Part shown: one piece after another, positions 1 to 8,741 of the stretch
Layout of the letters: each line of letters opens with the position of its first letter
Numbering within the stretch: the first letter of the stretch is position 1
From: Prevotella sp.
Lineage (GTDB): Bacteria > Bacteroidota > Bacteroidia > Bacteroidales > Bacteroidaceae
DNA: 64,000 bases
Reading direction: 5' to 3'
Assembly: GCA_022641735.1 (NCBI GenBank)
Contig: JALCDQ010000009.1
Coordinates: 1 to 64,000 of the forward strand
Notes under the pieces: model-generated
The model's database searches: none
Told to the model about the DNA's origin: nothing
Seen by the model: only the letters and a program-made list of their open reading frames with translations
Program-made: the position numbers and the translations under genes

Positions 1-73
1 CCGAACAGAGAAGTTAAGCCCGCTTGCGCCGATGGTACTGCAATGCAATGCGGGAGAGTAGGCAGCCGCCTCC
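1..73 (+). rRNA. rrf: 5S ribosomal RNA, 3' part
   Basis: The window opens inside a 5S rRNA. The conserved block CCGAACAGAGAAGTTAAGCC is at the first bases, followed by the GGTACTGC...GCGGGAGAGTAGG segment typical of 5S helices IV-V and a closing GCCGCC. The 5' third lies outside the window. The exact 3' end is estimated to within a few bases. It is followed at once by an intrinsic terminator, so this is the distal end of an rRNA operon. Confidence 0.95.
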
Positions 74-82
74 TTTAAAAAG

Positions 83-118
83 AAAACCTCGGGAATAGCA
101 ATATTCCTGAGGTTTTTT
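83..118 (+). terminator. rRNA operon terminator
   Basis: A 15-bp stem (83-97 with 102-116, one G-U pair) closes on a GCAA tetraloop and its 3' side runs into a T-tract at 113-118. This is a textbook intrinsic terminator directly after 5S rRNA. Confidence 0.93.
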
Positions 119-132
119 CGTTTGTATATCGT

Positions 133-1287
133 ATGCAGTGGACAGACCGTATTCGACAGGTAAAGATTATATTGGTTATTGCAGCAATATTGATAGCAGT
201 AGCATCCCTTGTTGTTTCTCACATTCTAACTCGCGATTTAGAGATTGAAGAGAGAAACAAGGTGGAGGTATGGGCTGAAGCTATGCGTTCACTTAGTACA
301 GCTGATGAAAATACTGATCTGAATCTTGTATTAAAAGTTATCAATGAGAATCACACCATCCCTGTGATTGTTATGGATTCAAATCAAAGAATTCAGACTT
401 TTAGAAATATCAATATTCGGCATAAAGACCAAAATGAGATTTTGATGCTTGGAAAGCAATTATTAAGACAAGGGCGCTATATCAGAATACAACTTGGAGA
501 TACGGTAAAATCAGATTACATAGATGTGTGTTATGACGATTCGGTGATGTTAAAGAGGCTGGAGTTCTATCCTTTTGTTCAACTTGGCGTCGTTCTAATC
601 TTTGTTATTATTGCCATTTTTGCTCTTCTTACTTCCAAACGAGCTGAACAGAATAAAGTTTGGGTCGGGCTTTCTAAAGAGACTGCTCATCAATTAGGGA
701 CCCCAATTAGTAGTTTGATGGCATGGTCTGAAATTCTGAAAGAAAATTATCCTCAAGATGAATTAATCCCAGAATTGGATAAGGACGTAAAGCGACTTCA
801 ACTGATTGCTGACAGATTTTCAAAGATAGGTTCTTTGCCGGAATTAGTTCCTACAAGTCTTAATGAGGTCTTGAACCATGTAATAGATTATATGGATAGA
901 AGAACCTCTAAGAATATAAAGATAATCAAAGAATTTCCAGCACATGATATTATATTGAATTTGAACTCTTCCCTTTTTGAATGGGTAATAGAGAATATCT
1001 CCAAAAATGCAGTTGATGCAATGGGAGGAGAGAAAGGCAGTATTACTTTGTCTGTAGAAGAAACAGAAGCAAAAGTAATTATAGATATTGCAGATACAGG
1101 AAAAGGAATAAAGAAAAAAGATATAAGGAATGTCTTCCGCCCTGGCTTTACTACTAAAAAGCGAGGTTGGGGGTTAGGACTCTGTTTGGCTAAACGAATC
1201 GTTGAAGAATATCATAAAGGCAAGATATGGGTGAAGAGTTCTGAGGTCGGAAAGGGTACAACCTTCCGAATTGAACTTAAAAAGTAA
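133..1287 (+). CDS. Sensor histidine kinase (orphan)
   Basis: Membrane-bound two-component sensor of 384 residues. Membrane segments lie near residues 12-33 and 147-167, with a roughly 110-residue extracytoplasmic sensor between them that I do not recognise. The H-box ETAHQLGTPISS puts the phospho-acceptor at H187. N-box (NISKNAVDAM), G1 (DTGKGI) and G2 (GWGLGL) follow, so the catalytic ATPase is complete. No HAMP or PAS domain is evident and no response regulator is adjacent. The ATG lies 14 bp past the rRNA terminator. The first membrane segment starts at residue 12, so a later start would destroy it. The signal and target are unknown. Confidence 0.93.
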   Translation: MQWTDRIRQVKIILVIAAILIAVASLVVSHILTRDLEIEERNKVEVWAEAMRSLSTADENTDLNLVLKVINENHTIPVIVMDSNQRIQTFRNINIRHKDQNEILMLGKQLLRQGRYIRIQLGDTVKSDYIDVCYDDSVMLKRLEFYPFVQLGVVLIFVIIAIFALLTSKRAEQNKVWVGLSKETAHQLGTPISSLMAWSEILKENYPQDELIPELDKDVKRLQLIADRFSKIGSLPELVPTSLNEVLNHVIDYMDRRTSKNIKIIKEFPAHDIILNLNSSLFEWVIENISKNAVDAMGGEKGSITLSVEETEAKVIIDIADTGKGIKKKDIRNVFRPGFTTKKRGWGLGLCLAKRIVEEYHKGKIWVKSSEVGKGTTFRIELKK

Positions 1288-1328
1288 AGTTTTTCAAGAT
1301 AAAATTATCATTTATCAGAAAAAAGATG

Positions 1329-1336
1329 TAACTTTG
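1329..1336 (+). promoter_or_regulatory. -7 box for DUF177-rpmF-fabH
   Basis: TAACTTTG matches the Bacteroidetes -7 consensus TAnnTTTG and sits 17 bp before the DUF177 ATG, giving a very short leader. No clear -33 TTTG is visible. Confidence 0.7.
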
Positions 1337-1353
1337 CAGTCCAAAGTGTAGAT

Positions 1354-1881
1354 ATGTCGAGGTTGGAGCCGTTTAAGATTGACCTTAAAGGTCTTAAAGA
1401 GGGGATAAATGTCCTTGAATATGACCTGGATGACGAATTTTTTGAGTCTGTTGAAGCCCCAGAGATTCGAAAAGGAAAACTGCATACGACTCTGTCTATT
1501 CAGCGGATTGATGACTTCTTTGAGCTTTGTTTTCATACATCGGGCTCAGTCATAATAGCTTGTGACTTGTGTCTTGAGGATATGGAACAGCCTATAGAGA
1601 CTACAAACAGTCTTATGGTGAAGTTTGGGGAAGAATATTCTGAGGAAGATGACCTTGTGATAGTTGAAAAGGACGATGGTGTTCTTGATATCTCATGGTT
1701 TATCTATGAATTTATAGATCTCAATATTCCTATCAAGCATGTGCATGCACCTGGAAAATGCAACCCTGCTATGATGAAGGTTCTTGAGGAACATTCAGCC
1801 TCCCGAAGAGGTAATGAGAATGAAGAGAAACCTATAGATCCCCGTTGGGCTACACTAAGTAAAATAAAGAACAAAGAATAA
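1354..1881 (+). CDS. yceD: DUF177/YceD-family protein
   Basis: 175-residue member of the DUF177 family. In other bacteria these proteins are linked to 23S rRNA accumulation and almost always sit directly before rpmF. Here the same order holds, with L32 starting 19 bp downstream. C70-x-x-C73 and C136 could form part of a metal site. The C-terminal DPRWATL motif is characteristic of the family. The start fits a TAACTTTG -7 box 17 bp upstream. The molecular activity of the family is not established. Confidence 0.9.
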   Translation: MSRLEPFKIDLKGLKEGINVLEYDLDDEFFESVEAPEIRKGKLHTTLSIQRIDDFFELCFHTSGSVIIACDLCLEDMEQPIETTNSLMVKFGEEYSEEDDLVIVEKDDGVLDISWFIYEFIDLNIPIKHVHAPGKCNPAMMKVLEEHSASRRGNENEEKPIDPRWATLSKIKNKE

Positions 1882-1900
1882 AAATTAAATTTTAAAAATT

Positions 1901-2086
1901 ATGGCACATCCTAAAAGAAGACAGTCAAAGACACGTACACTTAAGAGAAGAACTCATGATAAGGCAGTAGCTCCTACATTGGCAGTTTGCCCTAATTGCG
2001 GAGCTTATTATGTTTATCACACAGTGTGTCCTACTTGTGGTTACTACAGAGGCAAAGTGGCTATTGTAAAGGAAGCTGCTGAATAA
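1901..2086 (+). CDS. rpmF: 50S ribosomal protein L32
   Basis: 61-residue L32 beginning MAHPKRRQSKTRTLKRR. It has the zinc-ribbon cysteines C30, C33, C43 and C46 (CPNCG and CPTCG), so this is the zinc-binding form. Its stop codon overlaps the fabH start by one base (TAATG), which suggests translational coupling of a ribosomal protein with the first fatty-acid elongation enzyme, a linkage common in bacteria. Confidence 0.98.
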   Translation: MAHPKRRQSKTRTLKRRTHDKAVAPTLAVCPNCGAYYVYHTVCPTCGYYRGKVAIVKEAAE

Positions 2087-3105
2087 TGGAGAAAATCAAC
2101 GCGATAATCACAGGTGTGGGTGGCTATGTGCCTGACTATGTCCTCAGCAATGAGGAATTGGCGCGCATGGTAGACACCAGTGATGAATGGATTACAACTC
2201 GCGTAGGAATCAAAGAACGCCGTATTCTTACGGAAGAGGGCTTGGGAACAAGTTACATGGCGCGTAAAGCGGCTAAGCAGCTTATTCAAAAGACGGGTGT
2301 AGACCCTGATTCCATTGATGCACTCATTGTCACAACTACTACTCCGGATTATAAATTTCCCTCTACAGCATCAATTGTCCTTGGAAAGCTAGGCTTAAAC
2401 AATGCCTTCGCCTTCGACTTTGAAGCTGCATGCTGTGGATTCCTTTATTCTCTGGATGTGGCAGCATCCATGATTCAAAGTGGAAGATACAAGAAAATCA
2501 TCGTAATCGGTGCAGACAAGATGTCTTCATTGGTCGATTATACTGATCGTGCTACTTGTGTTCTCTTTGGAGATGGAGCAGGAGCAGTCTTGCTTGAAGC
2601 AACTACTGAAGAAAATATCGGAGTTCAGAATTCATTCCTTCGTACGGATGGTAAAGGTCTGCCTTTCCTTCACATGAAGGCAGGTGGTTCTGTATGTCCT
2701 CCATCACATTTCACAGTTGACCATCGTTTGCATTATCTTTATCAGGAAGGACGTACGGTGTTCCGCTATGCGGTAACTGACATGAGCAAAGATATCCTTG
2801 AAGTAATGAAGAACAATAATCTTACGAATAGTGATGTCGATTGGATTGTCCCGCATGAAGCAAATCTCCGTATCATCGAAGCTGTTGCAAAACATGCTAA
2901 TTTGGCAATTGATAAAGTGGTAATCAATATCGACCATTATGGCAATACCAGTGCTGCAACGATACCTCTTGCCCTTTGGGACAATGAGGCGAATATGAAG
3001 AAAGGCGATAATGTGATATTCACTGCTTTCGGTGCAGGTTTCGTTCATGGGGCTTCTTTTTATAAGTGGGCTTATGATGGAGCTTCTGCAGTGGCAAAGA
3101 AATGA
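2086..3105 (+). CDS. fabH: 3-oxoacyl-[ACP] synthase III (FabH)
   Basis: 339-residue ketoacyl-ACP synthase III. It condenses an acyl-CoA primer with malonyl-ACP to start fatty-acid chains in the cytoplasm. The catalytic triad is visible: C116 in EAACCGFLYSLD, His in VPHEANLRI and Asn in YGNTSAATIPLAL. The C-terminal FTAFGAGFVHGA is the family signature. Length is normal. The first codon overlaps the rpmF stop. An intrinsic terminator follows at 3131. Confidence 0.97.
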   Translation: MEKINAIITGVGGYVPDYVLSNEELARMVDTSDEWITTRVGIKERRILTEEGLGTSYMARKAAKQLIQKTGVDPDSIDALIVTTTTPDYKFPSTASIVLGKLGLNNAFAFDFEAACCGFLYSLDVAASMIQSGRYKKIIVIGADKMSSLVDYTDRATCVLFGDGAGAVLLEATTEENIGVQNSFLRTDGKGLPFLHMKAGGSVCPPSHFTVDHRLHYLYQEGRTVFRYAVTDMSKDILEVMKNNNLTNSDVDWIVPHEANLRIIEAVAKHANLAIDKVVINIDHYGNTSAATIPLALWDNEANMKKGDNVIFTAFGAGFVHGASFYKWAYDGASAVAKK

Positions 3106-3130
3106 GTTCCTAGAAATCAAACAAACAAAG

Positions 3131-3173
3131 AAAACGCATCTTTCTTACCAATTCTAAGACGATGCGTTTTTTT
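3131..3173 (+). terminator. Terminator after fabH
   Basis: AAAACGCATC at 3131-3140 pairs with GATGCGTTTT at 3161-3170 around a 20-nt loop and the sequence continues as a T-run. It ends the rpmF-fabH unit; era begins only 20 bp later, so some read-through is possible. Confidence 0.85.
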
Positions 3174-3192
3174 ATTCTAAAGACAAAAGTAT

Positions 3193-4074
3193 ATGCATAA
3201 AGCAGGTTTCGTAAATATTGTTGGCAATCCCAATGTGGGTAAAAGCACGTTGATGAACCAACTTGTTGGCGAGCGGATAAGTATAGCTACCTTCAAGGCG
3301 CAGACAACTCGGCACCGTATTATGGGTATTGTGAATGACGAGGATTATCAGATAGTCTTCTCAGACACGCCTGGAGTGCTGAAGCCTAACTATAAGATGC
3401 AGGAGATGATGCTTGCTTTTTCGGAATCAGCACTTGCTGATGCTGATATTCTGCTGTATGTTACGGATGTTGTTGAGAACCCCGAGAAGAATAAGGACTT
3501 TTTGGACAAGGTGTCGAAAATGACCATTCCTGTGCTTCTCCTTATTAATAAGATAGATGAGAGCGACCAGAAAGCGCTTGGAAGTATCGTAGAAAGCTGG
3601 CATAAATTGTTGCCCAATGCTGAGATATTGCCTATTTCCGCCAAGAATAAATTCGGCATCGATATGCTGATGAAGCGGATTAAGGAGCTGCTTCCCGATT
3701 CTCCTGCTTATTTTGATAAGGACCAGCTGACCGATAAACCGGCAAAGTTCTTTGTTTCAGAGATTATCCGCGAGAAGATACTCCTTTATTATGATAAGGA
3801 AATACCATATTCCGTGGAAGTGGTGGTGGAAAGTTTCAAGGAAGATGAACATCGTATTCACATCAATGCAGTGATATATGTAGAGCGCGACAGCCAAAAG
3901 GGAATCATCATCGGACATCAAGGCGTAGCCTTGAAAAAGATGAATACCGAGGCTCGGAAAGCGTTGGAACATTTCTTTGGGAAGAGCGTTTATCTCGAGA
4001 CTTTTGTAAAAGTTGATAAGGATTGGCGTAACTCCCAGAAAGAACTTGATAATTTCGGATATAATCCCGAATAA
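3193..4074 (+). CDS. era: GTPase Era
   Basis: 293-residue Era, a GTPase that binds the 3' end of 16S rRNA during 30S maturation. The GTPase domain shows G1 GNPNVGKST (residues 11-19), the switch-I threonine in KAQTTRHR, G3 DTPG and G4 NKID. The C-terminal KH domain carries GIIIGHQGVALKKM. Length is typical. No promoter box was found in the 20 bp between the fabH terminator and the start. The related GTPase Der follows on the same strand. Confidence 0.97.
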   Translation: MHKAGFVNIVGNPNVGKSTLMNQLVGERISIATFKAQTTRHRIMGIVNDEDYQIVFSDTPGVLKPNYKMQEMMLAFSESALADADILLYVTDVVENPEKNKDFLDKVSKMTIPVLLLINKIDESDQKALGSIVESWHKLLPNAEILPISAKNKFGIDMLMKRIKELLPDSPAYFDKDQLTDKPAKFFVSEIIREKILLYYDKEIPYSVEVVVESFKEDEHRIHINAVIYVERDSQKGIIIGHQGVALKKMNTEARKALEHFFGKSVYLETFVKVDKDWRNSQKELDNFGYNPE

Positions 4075-4177
4075 TTATAATTAATATAGAAACTATAAAC
4101 GCCCTGATTGAAAAGAGGGCTTCACTCTCCAAAGTGGAGGGCCGAAGAATGTATAACTTCAGAAATTAAACAACAAA

Positions 4178-5491
4178 ATGGCAAATTTAATAGCAATTGT
4201 AGGACGCCCTAATGTGGGCAAGTCCACACTTTTTAACCGATTAACACAGTCTCGCCGTGCTATCGTCAGTGATACAGCAGGTACAACCCGCGACCGCCAA
4301 TATGGCAAGTGCTCATGGAACGGAAAAGAGTTTTCCGTTGTTGATACCGGCGGATGGGTCGTTAAATCCGATGATATCTTTGAGGATGCCATCCGCAAGC
4401 AGGTGATGGTGGCTACAGAAGAGGCCGATGTGGTGCTCTTCTTGGTAGATGTGGAGACCGGAGTGACCGATTGGGATGAGGATGTCGCCACCATTCTCCG
4501 ACGTGCAAAGTTGCCCGTCATCCTTGTGGCAAATAAAGTTGACAACAGCGCGAATTATTATCAGGCTGCCGAATTCTATAAACTGGGATTGGGTGAGCCG
4601 TTGTGCATCAGTGCCGCAACAGGCAGTGGAACAGGTGATTTGCTGGATATGGTGTTGGATAAGCTCCCTTCTGAGAATAAAGAAGAGGTCGAGGAGGATA
4701 TTCCGAGATTTGCCGTTGTGGGCCGTCCAAATGCCGGTAAGTCGAGCATTGTCAATGCTTTCATCGGTGAAGAGCGCAACATCGTGACGGAAATAGCCGG
4801 CACTACGCGCGACAGCATCTATACTCGTTTTGATAAATACGGATTCGATTTCTATCTCGTTGATACTGCGGGCATTCGCCGCAAGAACAAGGTGTCGGAA
4901 GATTTGGAGTTCTATTCGGTGATGCGAAGCATCCGCGCCATAGAAAACAGTGATGTCTGCATCCTCATGTTGGATGCTACAAGGGGCATCGAGGCGCAAG
5001 ATATGAATATTTTCCAACTCATTCAGAAGAACAATAAATCACTGGTAGTGGTGGTGAATAAGTGGGATTTGGTGGAAGACAAGAGCCAGAAGTCAATCAG
5101 TACTTTTGAGAATGCCATCCGTCAGCGTATGGCTCCCTTCGTAGACTTCCCTATTATCTTCGCTTCGGCACTGACTAAACAGCGCATTTTCAAGGTTTTA
5201 GAGACTGCAAAAGAGGTCTATATGAATCGTAAGGCACGTGTGGGAACCTCTAAGTTGAATGAGGTGATGCTGCCTATCATTGAGCAGACGCCACCTCCAT
5301 CGACAAAGGGTAAGTATATCAAAATCAAGTATTGCACGCAACTGCCTAATACTCAGATACCTTCCTTCGTATTTTATGCCAATCTTCCGCAGTATATCAA
5401 GGAGGCTTACCGCCGTTTCTTGGAAAATAAAATACGTGAGAATTGGTCGATGCACGGATGTCCCATCAACGTGTTTATCCGTCAGAAATAA
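4178..5491 (+). CDS. der: Ribosome biogenesis GTPase Der (EngA)
   Basis: 437-residue GTPase with two tandem G domains, the hallmark of Der, which acts in 50S assembly. G1 motifs are GRPNVGKST (residues 8-16) and GRPNAGKSS in the second domain; NKVD and NKWD are the G4 motifs. The last ~85 residues form the KH-like domain ([17 protein letters not shown]). The 103-bp gap after era holds two small hairpins (4101-4120 and 4127-4139) without T-tracts. Confidence 0.97.
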   Translation: MANLIAIVGRPNVGKSTLFNRLTQSRRAIVSDTAGTTRDRQYGKCSWNGKEFSVVDTGGWVVKSDDIFEDAIRKQVMVATEEADVVLFLVDVETGVTDWDEDVATILRRAKLPVILVANKVDNSANYYQAAEFYKLGLGEPLCISAATGSGTGDLLDMVLDKLPSENKEEVEEDIPRFAVVGRPNAGKSSIVNAFIGEERNIVTEIAGTTRDSIYTRFDKYGFDFYLVDTAGIRRKNKVSEDLEFYSVMRSIRAIENSDVCILMLDATRGIEAQDMNIFQLIQKNNKSLVVVVNKWDLVEDKSQKSISTFENAIRQRMAPFVDFPIIFASALTKQRIFKVLETAKEVYMNRKARVGTSKLNEVMLPIIEQTPPPSTKGKYIKIKYCTQLPNTQIPSFVFYANLPQYIKEAYRRFLENKIRENWSMHGCPINVFIRQK

Positions 5492-5513
5492 GGAAAGGAG
5501 CATAAAGAAAAAG

Positions 5514-5909
5514 ATGAAAAAGATATTTTTTCCAATCCTGCTGATTGTCGGTTTGGCGCTGACCTCTTGCCATAAGGGGCCCACTCCTGATGATGTAGCT
5601 GCCTTAGTAGCCAAAGACTACTATGAGCAACTGCTTCAAGGACATTATGAAGAATATGTGGATGGTCATTACCAGCCCGATTCTATCCCTGCTTCCTATC
5701 GAGAGCAGCTCATCCGAAACGCCAAGATGTTCATAGCGCAACAGCAGGAAGAGCACCGTGGAATCAAGCAACTCCGCGTTGTGGAAGCAAAAGCTGACAC
5801 CGTAAAGCATGTTGCCAATGTCTTTCTCGCTTTCTCTTATGGCGACAGCACCACGGAAGAAGTGGTCGTGCCGATGGTTTATCAGAAAGGCATCTGGTAT
5901 CTCCGATAA
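5514..5909 (+). CDS. Small lipoprotein of unknown function
   Basis: 131-residue predicted lipoprotein. The start at 5514 is chosen because it gives a lysine/hydrophobic signal ending in the lipobox LTSC (cysteine 19), and because AGGAAAGGAG lies upstream. The open frame extends further 5' into der, but that part is an out-of-frame shadow. The rest is polar, with an YYEQLLQGHYEEYVDGHY stretch and a C-terminal domain resembling a DUF4878/NTF2-like fold only by impression. It lies 22 bp after der and was probably co-transcribed. A 22-bp-period array begins 5 bp after the stop. Function unknown. Confidence 0.8.
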   Translation: MKKIFFPILLIVGLALTSCHKGPTPDDVAALVAKDYYEQLLQGHYEEYVDGHYQPDSIPASYREQLIRNAKMFIAQQQEEHRGIKQLRVVEAKADTVKHVANVFLAFSYGDSTTEEVVVPMVYQKGIWYLR

Positions 5910-5914
5910 AACAG

Positions 5915-6068
5915 AAGGTTATCTTTTGAAAAGTGATGGTTTTCATGTTGCTTTTCAAGAGATAACCTTTTCAATTATAGACAACGGTCTTTTACGCTGT
6001 AAACAATGGCTTTTTACCGTGTAAATAACGGTTGTTTACAAGGTAAATAACCGTCTTTTACATTCCAC
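5915..6068 (+). repeat. 22-bp-period array A (7 units)
   Basis: Seven consecutive 22-bp units fill the junction between the convergent lipoprotein and mlaF genes. Units 4-7 (from 5981) share the core YGGTYKTTTACNNNGTAAA, with an internal TTTAC/GTAAA dyad. Units 1-3 hold a 19-bp inverted repeat (5915-5933 with 5951-5969, one G-U pair, 17-nt loop) that could act as a hairpin on either transcript. The same core recurs near 36.8, 53.5 and 58.3 kb. Confidence 0.85.
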
Positions 6069-6124
6069 CTGATTATTGGTACTAAAATGATAGCTATTTA
6101 AGAGGAATATTGCCGAAGGCTTAT

Positions 6125-6907
6125 TCACTTCTTGTGGGCTTTCTGCTCTTCCTCCAACTCCATCTCTTTCACCTTGCGGAAGAGGTCAGAAGCAAACACT
6201 AAGTCGTTGAGTCTCTTGTTAGTAGCGCCCATCACTTGGTCTTTATTTCCCTGCCATTCCTTGTGACCTTTATAGATAAAGGCGATGTTTTCACCTATTC
6301 CCATCACCGAATTCATGTCGTGCGTATTGATGATGGTGGTGATGTTGAACTCTTTTGTTATGCTTGAGAGAAGCTCATCGATGACAAGAGAGGTCTTAGG
6401 GTCCAATCCCGAGTTGGGCTCATCACAGAAAAGATACTTCGGATTGAGCACGATTGCCCTCGCAATGGCCACTCGCTTCTGCATACCTCCCGATATTTCA
6501 TCCGGGAATTTGTTCTCCGCATCCAGCAGATTCACGCGGTCGAGACACTCCTGAGCTCTCTTTACGCGCTCATTATAATTAAAAGAGGAGAACATATCGA
6601 GCGGAAATTGCACGTTATCCCTTACAGATAGGGAGTCGAAGAGCGCTGAGCCTTGAAAAACCATGCCCATTTCCCGTCGCATCATTACCTTCTCATGCTT
6701 GCTCATCGTCACGAAATTGCGCCCGTCATAAAGCACTTCTCCCTCCGTAGGTTTCAGTAATCCCACGAGGTTTTTCATCAAAACAGTCTTGCCGGAGCCG
6801 CTTTGTCCGATGATAAGATTGGTTTTTCCGGTCTCAAAAGTCGTACTGATGTCGAAGAGTACGGTCTTATCTTCAAACGCTTTCGTTAAATGTTTTACTT
6901 CTATCAT
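6125..6907 (-). CDS. mlaF: MlaF-type ABC transporter ATPase
   Basis: 260-residue ATPase of the Mla lipid-trafficking family, which moves phospholipids between inner and outer membrane. Walker A is GQSGSGKT (34-41), the ABC signature is ISGGMQKRVAIARA and Walker B is YLFCDEPNSGLDP; the D-loop and switch His (NTHDM) are present. Two bases separate it from the MlaE permease upstream. No mlaD gene follows; the operon ends here and faces the small lipoprotein gene. Confidence 0.92.
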   Translation of the reverse strand: MIEVKHLTKAFEDKTVLFDISTTFETGKTNLIIGQSGSGKTVLMKNLVGLLKPTEGEVLYDGRNFVTMSKHEKVMMRREMGMVFQGSALFDSLSVRDNVQFPLDMFSSFNYNERVKRAQECLDRVNLLDAENKFPDEISGGMQKRVAIARAIVLNPKYLFCDEPNSGLDPKTSLVIDELLSSITKEFNITTIINTHDMNSVMGIGENIAFIYKGHKEWQGNKDQVMGATNKRLNDLVFASDLFRKVKEMELEEEQKAHKK

Positions 6908-6909
6908 AG

Positions 6910-7668
6910 CTATGAGAGCAATTGAGTGAGGAACACGTCAGAGAAAAGAATAAGCACCGAGCTGCACACAACAGCATCTGTAGAGGCTTTGCCCACTTCT
7001 ACAGACCCCCCTTCCACGGTGTAACCGAAGAAACTGGAGACGCTGGAAATGATATGGGCAAAGAAGATGCTCTTGATGATACTCATCCACATAAACCATG
7101 AGTTGAAGCAATGCTGGATGCCCATGGTAAGGTCGTCAGGGGAAATAATATGCCCTATATAGGCAGTACCATAAGCTCCGAAGATACCCATTGCCGAAGA
7201 GAATATCACAAGGAAAGGCATGATGGTCATCATGCCCAAGATTTTGGGCAATATCAGATAACTTGCCGAATTCACGCCCATGATTTCGAGGGCGTCAATC
7301 TGCTGCGTTACGCGCATCATACCCAATTCCGAGGCGATGTTGGAGCCTACTTTTCCCGATAATATCAAGCACATGATAGAACTCGAAAACTCCAAAAGCA
7401 TGATTTCACGAGTGGTATATCCAGCCACCCAATGAGGCATCCAAGGGCTTTCGATGTTCACTTTCATCTGAATGCAAATGACGGCTCCAATGAAGAAAGA
7501 AATCAAAAGGACGATGGGAATAGAGTCTACTCCTAACTGTGCCATCTCTTTCACATAGCGCTTCATGAACATCCTCATCTTCTCGGGCACACTGAAAGCG
7601 CGTCCCATCAAGATGAGATATTTCCCGAAGGTCGTGAGATATTTTCTTAATAATCTGAATAACAGCAT
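6910..7668 (-). CDS. mlaE: MlaE-type ABC permease
   Basis: Permease of the MlaE/YrbE family, 252 residues with a start at 7668. That start is preferred over an in-frame ATG at 7704 because a TACTTTTG -7 box at 7692-7699 on this strand would place transcription downstream of 7692. The N-terminal amphipathic helix (LLRKYLTTFGKYLILMGRAF) and the conserved LEIMGVNSASYLILPKI coupling region are typical. It forms a two-gene operon with mlaF. Confidence 0.92.
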   Translation of the reverse strand: MLLFRLLRKYLTTFGKYLILMGRAFSVPEKMRMFMKRYVKEMAQLGVDSIPIVLLISFFIGAVICIQMKVNIESPWMPHWVAGYTTREIMLLEFSSSIMCLILSGKVGSNIASELGMMRVTQQIDALEIMGVNSASYLILPKILGMMTIMPFLVIFSSAMGIFGAYGTAYIGHIISPDDLTMGIQHCFNSWFMWMSIIKSIFFAHIISSVSSFFGYTVEGGSVEVGKASTDAVVCSSVLILFSDVFLTQLLS

Positions 7669-7691
7669 CGCTTTTATTTCTATTTCCACTG

Positions 7692-7699
7692 CAAAAGTA
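7692..7699 (-). promoter_or_regulatory. -7 box for mlaEF
   Basis: TACTTTTG on the minus strand, 23 bp before the mlaE ATG at 7668. It fits TAnnTTTG and fixes the mlaE start. No convincing -33 element. Confidence 0.6.
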
Positions 7700-7773
7700 A
7701 CCAAATTCCGCTAAAAAACTGCAATATTATCAATAGTTTTTGATTTTATAAGTGTTATTAGGGGTATTTTTAG

Positions 7774-7781
7774 TAAATTTG
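7774..7781 (+). promoter_or_regulatory. -7 box for lptB
   Basis: TAAATTTG on the plus strand, 22 bp before the lptB ATG. With the minus-strand box at 7692-7699 it makes a divergent promoter pair between mlaE and lptB. Confidence 0.65.
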
Positions 7782-7803
7782 CACCATAATTAGATATAAA
7801 GTG

Positions 7804-8607
7804 ATGGAAGAAAGAGAAAACGAAGGAATGGTGCTTCGCACCGAAGGGTTGGTAAAGCGTTATGGAAAAAGAACGGTTGCCAATGGTGTCACGATTAACG
7901 TGAAGCAAGGTGAAATCGTGGGTTTGCTCGGTCCTAATGGTGCCGGGAAGACCACTTCTTTCTATATGACCACGGGGCTGATAGTGCCTAATGAGGGTCA
8001 TGTCTATTTGAATGACGAGGAAATAACTGATTATCCTGTGTATAAAAGAGCACGTGCAGGCATCGGATATCTGCCTCAGGAGGCCAGTGTTTTCCGCAAG
8101 TTGAGCGTGGAAGACAATATCATGGCAGTGCTTGAGATGACGAGTCTTTCCCACGAAGAACAACTCCAGCATCTGGAGGCACTGATACAAGAATTCCGCT
8201 TGGCTAAAGTGCGTAAGAATAAAGGTGACCAGCTGTCAGGAGGTGAGCGTCGACGCACCGAGATTGCGCGTTGTTTGGCCATCGACCCTAAGTTCATTAT
8301 GCTCGATGAACCCTTCGCAGGAGTAGACCCTATTGCCGTCGAAGACATCCAACACATCGTTTGGCGACTGAAATATCGCAATATCGGAATCCTCATAACT
8401 GACCATAATGTGCAGGAAACACTATCCATCACCGACCGTGCCTATTTGCTTTTTGAGGGTAAGATACTTTTCCAAGGGCAGCCTGAAGAGCTGGCTTCCA
8501 ACCCGATTGTGAGAAAGAATTATCTTAGCGAGAACTTTGTCCTTCGCCGTTTCAAGCCTAATGAAGAGGATGAGTTGGCAGAAGAGGAAGAGAAAAATAA
8601 AGCCTAA
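7804..8607 (+). CDS. lptB: LPS export ABC ATPase LptB
   Basis: 267-residue ATPase that drives extraction of lipopolysaccharide from the inner membrane by LptFG. Walker A is GPNGAGKTT, the signature is [15 protein letters not shown] and Walker B is [13 protein letters not shown], which is the LptB-specific form. The ATG at 7804 is preferred to the GTG one codon earlier. The C-terminus carries an acidic tail ([15 protein letters not shown]). lptB is alone here and divergent from the Mla genes. Confidence 0.95.
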   Translation: MEERENEGMVLRTEGLVKRYGKRTVANGVTINVKQGEIVGLLGPNGAGKTTSFYMTTGLIVPNEGHVYLNDEEITDYPVYKRARAGIGYLPQEASVFRKLSVEDNIMAVLEMTSLSHEEQLQHLEALIQEFRLAKVRKNKGDQLSGGERRRTEIARCLAIDPKFIMLDEPFAGVDPIAVEDIQHIVWRLKYRNIGILITDHNVQETLSITDRAYLLFEGKILFQGQPEELASNPIVRKNYLSENFVLRRFKPNEEDELAEEEEKNKA

Positions 8608-8687
8608 AAGAAATGGAAGGCAAAGCCTGATATGGTAAAAAATACAAATTTCTTTCTCTTATATTAGGTTTTGTGCTCAAAAATGAG

Positions 8688-8695
8688 TAACTTTG
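8688..8695 (+). promoter_or_regulatory. -7 box for tig
   Basis: TAACTTTG 46 bp before the trigger factor ATG; matches TAnnTTTG. A TTTG at 8670-8673 is too close (14 bp) to be a standard -33 element. Confidence 0.65.
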
Positions 8696-8741
8696 CGGTC
8701 CGATTCAGAAATAACAATAAATAATATAACAAATTTCAGAG

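Noticed and set aside
5280-5513. Upstream extension of the small lipoprotein frame
   Set aside because: It overlaps the conserved end of der in another frame; the signal peptide and ribosome site place the start at 5514.
5915-6068. CRISPR array as explanation of the 22-bp arrays
   Set aside because: No identical repeat alternates with unique spacers; all units are related variants, 22 bp is too short for repeat plus spacer, and no cas genes are present.
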